NCBI GenBank assembly: GCA_905215425.1 | Contig: CAJMQD010000013.1 | Location: forward strand, 1-10,384 | Direction of reading: 5' to 3' | DNA from: an uncultured bacterium | Lineage (GTDB): Bacteria; Bacillota; Clostridia; Oscillospirales; Oscillospiraceae | Length of the DNA: 10,384 nt | The notes under the pieces: model-generated | Seen by the model: the letters and a program-made list of their open reading frames with translations, nothing else | The model's database searches: none | Told to the model about the DNA's origin: nothing | Program-made: the position numbers and the translations under genes | Part shown: one piece after another, positions 4,726 to 10,384 of the stretch | Layout: each line of letters opens with the position of its first letter | How positions within the stretch are numbered: position 1 is the first letter of the stretch

Positions 4726-6198
4726 ATGAAAAAACGCTACATAGCCGCCGCGTTGACGGCGGCCCTGGCCCTGTCTTTGGGGGCGGCGGCCCTGGCCGAC
4801 GAGCCGGGGCAGACGGATCCCACGGCTCAGTCCGTTCAGCAGGAGGAGACTCTGGACGTGGGCCAGAACCAGGGGCAGACGGAGCCTGAGAGCAAGCCCA
4901 GTCAGGACATCCCCCAGCCGGAGCAGGAGAAGGCCGACCCGGAGGGGGAGAGCGGACAGACCGCCGCCCCCACCGGCGTCCTCACCTGGGACCAGCTGGA
5001 GACGCAGGTGCGGGCCGGGGATCTGAAGATCCTGATTTTAGAGGAGAACATCGCTGCCGCCCGGGCCACCGACTTTGACAAGCTGAAGGAGGACCTGCGG
5101 GATCAGCTGAACTCCATCGCCAACCAGCAGTGGCAGCTGATGGGCGGGGGCAGCAGCGGCAGCGGACCGGATTACAGTTACCTGTTTACTGACCCAAACT
5201 ATAAGGCCTCACCCCAGGACCAGTACCTGTACGGGGCGGTGAACGCCCTTCAGACGGGCATGGGCGCCATGAGCAGTATGATGACCTCCTCCGCCCGCCA
5301 GTCTTTGCAGAGCGCCTACGACGCGGTGCGGGAGCAGTATGACAATCTGAAGGACGGAAAGACCCAGAAGACCGTGGACGACAACGTGCGGATGCTGAAA
5401 AACATGACCGACAGCGAGGTGCGGCTGGCCCAGGCCACCTACGCCCAGCTGGTGGAGCTGGACGCCGCCCTGGACACCGTGGACCGCTCCCTGGCCGCCC
5501 TGGACCGGCAGGTGGAGGAGCTGGAGCTGCGGTATGAGCTGGGCCAGATCTCCGCCCTGGCCCTGAAGCAGGTGAAGTCCGGCCGGGACAGCCTGGCCAG
5601 CCAGCGGGAGACCTATGCCATGCAGGCCCGCAGCGGCCTGATGGGGCTGGAGTTTATGACCGGACGTGACCTGACCGGGACGCTGAAGCTGGGCAGTCTG
5701 CCGGCGGTGACCGCCCAGCAGGTGACGGCCATGGATCTGGAGAAGGACATGGCCGCCGCCAAGGAGAAGAGCTGGACCCTCTACGACGCCAAAAACACCC
5801 TGGACGACGCCAAGGAGGACTTTGACGACGCGGGGAAGGAGTACAACCACAACGAGAAGAAGTACCAGTATGTTCAGGCCCAGCACACCTGGCAGGCGGC
5901 CCAGTACACCTATCAGGCCGCGGTGACCGGCTTTGAGCTGACCTTCCGGGGCCTGTATGACAAGGTGAAGGACGGCCAGCAGGTGCTGGACGCGGCCGAG
6001 ACCGCGCTGGCGGTGCAGAAGGACACCTATGCCGCCCAGGAATTGAAGTATCAGCAGGGGACCATCGCTAAAAATGCCCTGTTGACGGCCAAGGACGACC
6101 TGGCCGCGGCCCAGGACAAGGTGGACAGCGCCCAGCGCAGCCTGTTTACCGCTTACAACAACTACCGGTGGGCCGTGGAGTACGGCATTGCGAATTGA
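4726..6198 (+). CDS. secreted TolC-like coiled-coil protein of the efflux operon
   Basis: The protein has 490 residues with a clear Sec signal peptide (1-24, MKKRY then a hydrophobic run, likely cut after ALA). A 60-residue linker rich in Gln, Pro and acidic residues follows (25-84), then a mostly helical body. Two stretches match the internal repeat of TolC-family outer-membrane efflux proteins: ELRYELGQISALALKQVKSGRDSL at 267-290 and ELKYQQGTIAKNALLTAKDDL at 439-459, each inside long heptad-rich helices (about 190-310 and 335-485). Clear amphipathic beta-strand segments like those of the TolC barrel are not seen; a Gly/Ser/Tyr-rich stretch (140-170) is the only candidate. Position between a TetR gene and an RND adaptor/permease pair supports a role as the outer conduit or extracellular partner of the pump. 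The start is fixed by AGGAGG 7 bases upstream. The family call is from motifs; the exact role is inference. Confidence 0.75.
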   Translation: MKKRYIAAALTAALALSLGAAALADEPGQTDPTAQSVQQEETLDVGQNQGQTEPESKPSQDIPQPEQEKADPEGESGQTAAPTGVLTWDQLETQVRAGDLKILILEENIAAARATDFDKLKEDLRDQLNSIANQQWQLMGGGSSGSGPDYSYLFTDPNYKASPQDQYLYGAVNALQTGMGAMSSMMTSSARQSLQSAYDAVREQYDNLKDGKTQKTVDDNVRMLKNMTDSEVRLAQATYAQLVELDAALDTVDRSLAALDRQVEELELRYELGQISALALKQVKSGRDSLASQRETYAMQARSGLMGLEFMTGRDLTGTLKLGSLPAVTAQQVTAMDLEKDMAAAKEKSWTLYDAKNTLDDAKEDFDDAGKEYNHNEKKYQYVQAQHTWQAAQYTYQAAVTGFELTFRGLYDKVKDGQQVLDAAETALAVQKDTYAAQELKYQQGTIAKNALLTAKDDLAAAQDKVDSAQRSLFTAYNNYRWAVEYGIAN

Positions 6199-6213
6199 CG
6201 GAGGGCATAGGCC

Positions 6214-7386
6214 ATGAATTGGAAACGTTTTTTATCTCTCACTGTGGCCGGAGCCATGGCCTTGGCCATGACCGGCTGTCAGAGCAAGGAGGACGACTCC
6301 TCCCAGCAGGATGACGCCGCCGTGGGCGTGGCTGTGCAGGTGCAGCAGGTTGAGCTGAGCTCCATTGCCACGGACAACCATGTGTCCGGCAAGGTGGCGG
6401 CGGACAGTCAGACCTCCATTATGGTGGCGGCCGCCGCCAAGTGTACCGCCGTATATGTGGAGGCGGGGGACGAGGTGAAGGCCGGGGACAAGATCTGCAC
6501 CCTGGATCTGGCCAGCACCATCGCCGCCTATAACGCCGCCAAGATCACTTACGACTCCACCGTGAACAGCTACGCCGACCAGAAGGCGGTGCTGGACAAG
6601 CAAATTGCCCTGTACGAGAAGAACCTGAAGGACACCAAGGCCCTGTTTGACATCGGCGCAGCCTCTCAGGCGGAGATCGACCAGGCGGAGCTCACCCTTA
6701 TGGGGGCCAAAAACCAGCGGGAGACCGCCCTGAGCCAGCTGGAGGCCGGGATGCAGAGCTACAAGTCCAATGTGCAGCAGCTGGACCAGGTGCTGCAGGA
6801 TGTGGACAGCAAGGGCAACGTGATCGCCCCTGTATCCGGCACGCTGGTATCCCTGTCCGCCACAGAGAACGGCTATGTGTCCGCCTCTATGCCCGTGGCC
6901 GTGATCAACGGGGCGGAGCAGATGAAGATCACCGTGTCCGTGTCTGAGGCCCTGGTGCCCAAGCTGGCCATCGGGGACCAGGCCGATGTGACGGTGTCCG
7001 CCGCGGGAGCGCAGTTCTCCGGTACTGTCCGCTCTGTGGAGAAGGCGGCCAATATGCAGACCCAGCTGTATACCGTCACCATTTCCGTTCCGGCGGAGGT
7101 ATCCGGCCTGCTGTCGGGCATGTTTGCCGAGGTGACCTTCCACACGGACCGGGCCGACGGGGTGATCACCGTGCCCTCTCAGGCCGTGCTGACCCGGGGC
7201 GACACCCGCTACGTCTTTGTGGTGGAGGACGGCGCCGCCAAGTATGTGGAGGTGACGCTGGGCATGATGGGCAGCGGCGTGACGGAGGTCACCTCCGGCC
7301 TGACCGCCGGGCAGCAGCTGGTGACCGTGGGCCAGTCCTATCTGAGTGACGGCGACCCGGTGCGGATCGTGTCCGGGGAGGGATGA
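6214..7386 (+). CDS. RND efflux periplasmic adaptor (membrane-fusion) lipoprotein
   Basis: This 390-residue adaptor should link the permease to its outer partner on the outside of the membrane. The N-terminus is a lipoprotein signal (MNWKRF, hydrophobic run, MTGC with Cys22), so it is probably lipid-anchored. The two halves of a lipoyl-like domain are visible: VAAAAKCTAVYVEAGDEVKAG at about 71-91 and VIAPVSGTLVSLSATENGYV at about 208-227. They are separated by an alpha-helical hairpin (about 98-200, two heptad-rich helices). A beta-barrel region (about 235-310) and a membrane-proximal domain (about 315-385, ITVPSQAVLTRGDTRYVFVV) follow, which is the standard MFP order. The helical hairpin is of the length that docks to TolC-type partners. 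GGAGGG at 6200-6205 lies 8 bases before the ATG, and only 15 bases separate it from the TolC-like gene. Confidence 0.93.
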   Translation: MNWKRFLSLTVAGAMALAMTGCQSKEDDSSQQDDAAVGVAVQVQQVELSSIATDNHVSGKVAADSQTSIMVAAAAKCTAVYVEAGDEVKAGDKICTLDLASTIAAYNAAKITYDSTVNSYADQKAVLDKQIALYEKNLKDTKALFDIGAASQAEIDQAELTLMGAKNQRETALSQLEAGMQSYKSNVQQLDQVLQDVDSKGNVIAPVSGTLVSLSATENGYVSASMPVAVINGAEQMKITVSVSEALVPKLAIGDQADVTVSAAGAQFSGTVRSVEKAANMQTQLYTVTISVPAEVSGLLSGMFAEVTFHTDRADGVITVPSQAVLTRGDTRYVFVVEDGAAKYVEVTLGMMGSGVTEVTSGLTAGQQLVTVGQSYLSDGDPVRIVSGEG

Positions 7387-7392
7387 CGGAGG

Positions 7393-10384
7393 ATGAACAT
7401 TCCCAAGTTCTGTATCAAGCACAAGGTTACCACCCTGATGGCCTTTATTATGATCACCGTGTTCGGCGTGGCCTTTACCGGGCAGCTGCAGATGTCCCTG
7501 CTGCCCGCTGTGGAGGCCCCCGCCGCCGTGGTCATCTGCTACTACAACGGCGCCAACCCCAGCGACATGGAGCAGCTGGTCACCCGGCCCCTGGAGTCGG
7601 CCGTCATGTCCGTCCCCGGCGTGGAGTCGGTGAGCTCCTCCTCCTCCGACGGGGTCAGCCAGCTTCAGGTCACCTATGTGGACGGCACCGACCTGGACAT
7701 CGCCGCCACCAAGCTGCGGGAGAAGTTCGACATGCTCTCCCTGCCTGACGGGGCCATGGACCCTATGATCTTGAACATCAACATCAGCGACCTGCTGCCC
7801 ACGGCGGTGATCGGTCTGAAGGGGGACAGCCTGACCCAGGTGCAGGCCCTGGCGGAGGACACAGTGGTGCCCGCCCTGGAGCGGGTGGAGGGCGTGGCTC
7901 AGGTCACGGTCTCCGGCGGTGTGGAGCAGCAGATCGCCGTGGAGGTGGACTCCGCCCGGGCGGCGGGGTACGGCCTGTCCAACAGCTACATCGCCCAGAT
8001 GCTCACGGCGGAAAACCTGCTGTTCCCCGCCGGCGATGTGGAGTACGGCAGCCAGACCCTTACGGTGTCCACCAACGCCAAGTTCCGCAGCGTGGACGAC
8101 GTGGCCAACCTGATCCTGCCCCTGCCCACCGGCGGACGGGTGCGGCTGAACGAGGTGGCCAACGTCCAGCTGGAGAACGCCGACCCCTCTGCCATCGCCA
8201 AGGTGGACGGCACCCCCTGCGTCATCCTCCAGGTGACCAAGCAGTCCGGGGGCAACGAGGTGGCCACCTCCAAGGCGGTGGTGAAAGCCCTGGAGCAGCT
8301 GCAGCAGAAGAATTCCGCCGTGCAGTACACCGTGGCCTATCTGGCCTCTGACTACATCAACATGGCGGTGAATTCCGCCATCAACAACATCTTCCTGGGG
8401 GTGCTGCTGGCCGCCGTGGTGGTGTTCCTGTTCCTGCGGCGGGTGGGGGCCACGGCCACCATCTCCGTGTCCATGCCCGTATGTATCCTGGCGGTGTTTG
8501 TGCTGATGAACGCCTTCGGCATCACCCTGAACATGATGAGTCTCGGGGGCATCGCCATGGGCGTGGGCATGATCGTGGACAACTCCATCGTGGTGCTGGA
8601 GAACATCTACCGCTACGCCGGCGAGGGCCGCAGCCGCATGGAGTCCTGCGTGGAGGGCACCCGCGAGGTGTTCCTGTCCCTGACGGCCTCCACCCTGACC
8701 ACCGTGGCCGTGTTCGTCCCCCTGTCCTTCTGCGGGGGCATTGCGGAGATGATCTTCCGGGATTTCTGCCTGACCATCTCCTTCCTGATCCTGTCCTCGC
8801 TGGCCATTTCCGTCACTCTGGTGCCCCTGCTGTGCTACTTCCTGCTGGACGACAGGCGCATCCAGAGGGAGCTGGAGCGCCAGGCGGGGAAGAAGAAGCA
8901 CATGGGGCTGGGGGGAAAGCTCATGGCACTTTATCAGAGGGCGCTGGGCTACTTCGTCCGGCACCTGTGGCAGGGTATGCTGGTATCCGTGGGCCTGGTG
9001 GTGCTGTTTGTGGCCGCCTGCGCCAGCACCAAGGCGGTGCTGATGCCCGATATGGACATGGGGATGCTGTCTGTGTCCATCTCCATGCCCACGGGCAGCG
9101 AGCTGGACGACACCTCCGCCATCTCGGAGCGCGTCTCTGCGATCTGCATGGACAACGTGCCCGAGCTGGACTATCTGTACTACACCGCCCAGGGGGAGAG
9201 CGGCTCGGTGAACCTGGTGCTGGTGGATAAGAGCAAGCGGGACCGGGGCGTGGACGACGTGGCCAACGACCTGCGCCCCCTGCTGCAGGACATTGCGGGG
9301 TGTGAGATCACCATCTCCTCCTCTGATATGACCTCCATGATGAGCAGCGGGTCTGACATCAGCGTGGACATCACCGGTACGGACAACGCCACCCTGGCCC
9401 TGATCGCCAACGACCTGGCCCAGCAGATCGGTCAGCTGCCCGACGCGGTGGACGTGACCAGCTCTCTGGCCCGGCAGGTGCCCCAGGTCACTGTGACCAT
9501 GCGCCGGGACGCCGCCGCCCAGTACGGGCTCACCGCCGCCGGCGTGGGCGCGGCGGTGCGGTCGGAGCTCACCGGCTCCACCGCCACCACCGTGACCATC
9601 GACAACAAGGAGATCGATGTGGTCATCCGGGGCAGCGGGGCCGCCGCCAAGAGTCTGGACGCCCTGCGCTCCATGGCCATCTCCACCCCCTACGGGGGCA
9701 CCGTGCCCCTGTCCGCCGTGGCGGAGGTGAATGTGGAGCTGGCCCCCCAGACCATCACCCGTGTGGACCAGTCCCGTCAGGTCTCCGTCACCGGCAGCAG
9801 CCTGAGCGGCGACCTGACCGCCGTCACCCGCCAGGTGCAGAAGATCCTGGACGGCTATACCATGCCGGAGGGCTATACCGCCCAGATCAGCGGCGCCTAT
9901 ACGGACATGACGGAGAACTTCAACGACCTGCTGCTGGCCCTGCTGGTGGCCCTGGGACTGGTGTACTTCGTGCTGGCCAGCCAGTTTGAGTCCTTCCTCA
10001 TGCCGGTGATCGTGATGATGATCCTGCCCGTGGCCTTCGGCGGAGCCCTGTTTGCCCTGCCTCTGGCCGGCCGGGACCTGTCCATGATCTCTCTGGTGGC
10101 CCTGATCATGCTGGCGGGCACGGTGGTCAACGCCTCCATCATCCTGGTGGATTACATCCGCCAGCGGCGGGAGCGGGGAGAGAGCCGGGAGGAGGCCATC
10201 CTCCACGCCTGCCCCCTGCGTGTGCGTCCGGTGCTGATGACCACCCTGACCACCATTCTGGCCCTGGTCCCCATGGCCTTGGGCATGACCGAGGGGGCCA
10301 GCGAGATGATGAGCGACATGGGCATCACCATGATGAGCGGTATGGTGATCTCCACCATCATCACCCTGGTGTTTACGCCGGTGT
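7393..10384 (+). CDS. RND-family efflux permease, incomplete at the 3' end
   Basis: The frame is open from 7393 to the window end (997 codons); a complete member has about 1030, so only the last transmembrane part is missing. It is a polytopic inner-membrane antiporter of the AcrB/SwrC group. TM1 is at about 12-33, followed by a large extracytoplasmic loop (about 34-325), a helix bundle TM2-TM6 (about 330-485), a Lys-rich cytoplasmic helix (490-520), TM7 (about 528-548), a second large loop (about 550-840), and TM8 onward from about 845. The TM4 motif GMIVDNSIVVLENIYR has Asp396 but Asn397 where AcrB has a second Asp. In TM10, GTVVNASIILVDY has Asn913 where AcrB has Lys940. The ATG abuts GGAGG directly; a better-spaced GGGGAGGG at 7375-7382 lies inside the adaptor gene, so translation is probably coupled. 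It would be proton-driven; substrate unknown. Confidence 0.95.
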   Translation, partial: MNIPKFCIKHKVTTLMAFIMITVFGVAFTGQLQMSLLPAVEAPAAVVICYYNGANPSDMEQLVTRPLESAVMSVPGVESVSSSSSDGVSQLQVTYVDGTDLDIAATKLREKFDMLSLPDGAMDPMILNINISDLLPTAVIGLKGDSLTQVQALAEDTVVPALERVEGVAQVTVSGGVEQQIAVEVDSARAAGYGLSNSYIAQMLTAENLLFPAGDVEYGSQTLTVSTNAKFRSVDDVANLILPLPTGGRVRLNEVANVQLENADPSAIAKVDGTPCVILQVTKQSGGNEVATSKAVVKALEQLQQKNSAVQYTVAYLASDYINMAVNSAINNIFLGVLLAAVVVFLFLRRVGATATISVSMPVCILAVFVLMNAFGITLNMMSLGGIAMGVGMIVDNSIVVLENIYRYAGEGRSRMESCVEGTREVFLSLTASTLTTVAVFVPLSFCGGIAEMIFRDFCLTISFLILSSLAISVTLVPLLCYFLLDDRRIQRELERQAGKKKHMGLGGKLMALYQRALGYFVRHLWQGMLVSVGLVVLFVAACASTKAVLMPDMDMGMLSVSISMPTGSELDDTSAISERVSAICMDNVPELDYLYYTAQGESGSVNLVLVDKSKRDRGVDDVANDLRPLLQDIAGCEITISSSDMTSMMSSGSDISVDITGTDNATLALIANDLAQQIGQLPDAVDVTSSLARQVPQVTVTMRRDAAAQYGLTAAGVGAAVRSELTGSTATTVTIDNKEIDVVIRGSGAAAKSLDALRSMAISTPYGGTVPLSAVAEVNVELAPQTITRVDQSRQVSVTGSSLSGDLTAVTRQVQKILDGYTMPEGYTAQISGAYTDMTENFNDLLLALLVALGLVYFVLASQFESFLMPVIVMMILPVAFGGALFALPLAGRDLSMISLVALIMLAGTVVNASIILVDYIRQRRERGESREEAILHACPLRVRPVLMTTLTTILALVPMALGMTEGASEMMSDMGITMMSGMVISTIITLVFTPV

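Noticed and set aside
7384..7395. A readthrough fusion of adaptor and permease across the TGA
   Set aside because: The two frames are in register, but the adaptor ends outside the membrane while the permease N-terminus must be cytoplasmic, so a fusion would have the wrong topology.
6232..10206. A 1324-codon open frame on the minus strand antisense to the adaptor and permease genes
   Set aside because: Its translation is dominated by Gly, His, Gln, Val and Leu without domains. This is the usual mirror of GC-rich, strongly codon-biased genes on the opposite strand. The plus-strand genes have clear families and ribosome sites.

Overview
The window most likely comes from a high-GC, strictly anaerobic Firmicute of the gut Oscillospiraceae type (Flavonifractor, Lawsonibacter or Oscillibacter relatives). 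This is an inference from three things: near-consensus sigma-A promoters and strong AGGAGG ribosome sites, a YceD(DUF177)-rpmF pair carrying zinc-finger L32, and a clostridial-type acetyl-CoA acetyltransferase. No rRNA, tRNA, CRISPR array or transposase gene is visible.

Left part (1-2192). At the left edge the start of a minus-strand gene is just visible (1-15), with a well-formed promoter at 122-150. Next is a minus-strand RluA-family pseudouridine synthase (221-1195) with its own terminator. It diverges from a plus-strand operon of a DUF177 protein (1399-1908) and rpmF (1960-2148). That operon starts at a perfect TTGACA-17-TATAAT promoter overlapped by an 8-bp inverted repeat, and ends at a strong terminator (2157-2192).

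Middle (2193-3972). About 470 bp without a gene separate rpmF from the thiolase gene. The first half is packed with hairpins that form a symmetric element at 2218-2446: two inverted units, each a GC-rich hairpin bounded by AGCGCCC/GGGCGCT followed by a CAG..TGTC.AAAAAGT tail, around further hairpins. It looks like a BIME or MITE-type non-coding repeat. The second half holds the thiolase promoter and a leader with dyad symmetry. The thiolase (2662-3921) has all catalytic motifs but an extra stretch of about 26 residues compared with ordinary clostridial thiolases. It ends at a GAAA-loop terminator.

Right part (3973-10384, running off the edge). This is a four-gene efflux operon: a TetR-family regulator, a secreted TolC-like coiled-coil protein, a lipoprotein membrane-fusion (adaptor) protein and an RND-family permease (incomplete at its 3' end). 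A consensus promoter at 4008-4036 is followed at once by four alternating half-sites in exact 9-bp register, very probably the TetR operator. The regulator would repress its own operon until a ligand, perhaps a transported compound, releases it. The most interesting feature is a complete three-part, Gram-negative-style pump layout in what looks like an organism without a classical outer membrane. Its TolC-like part shows the helical repeats but no clear beta-barrel segments.
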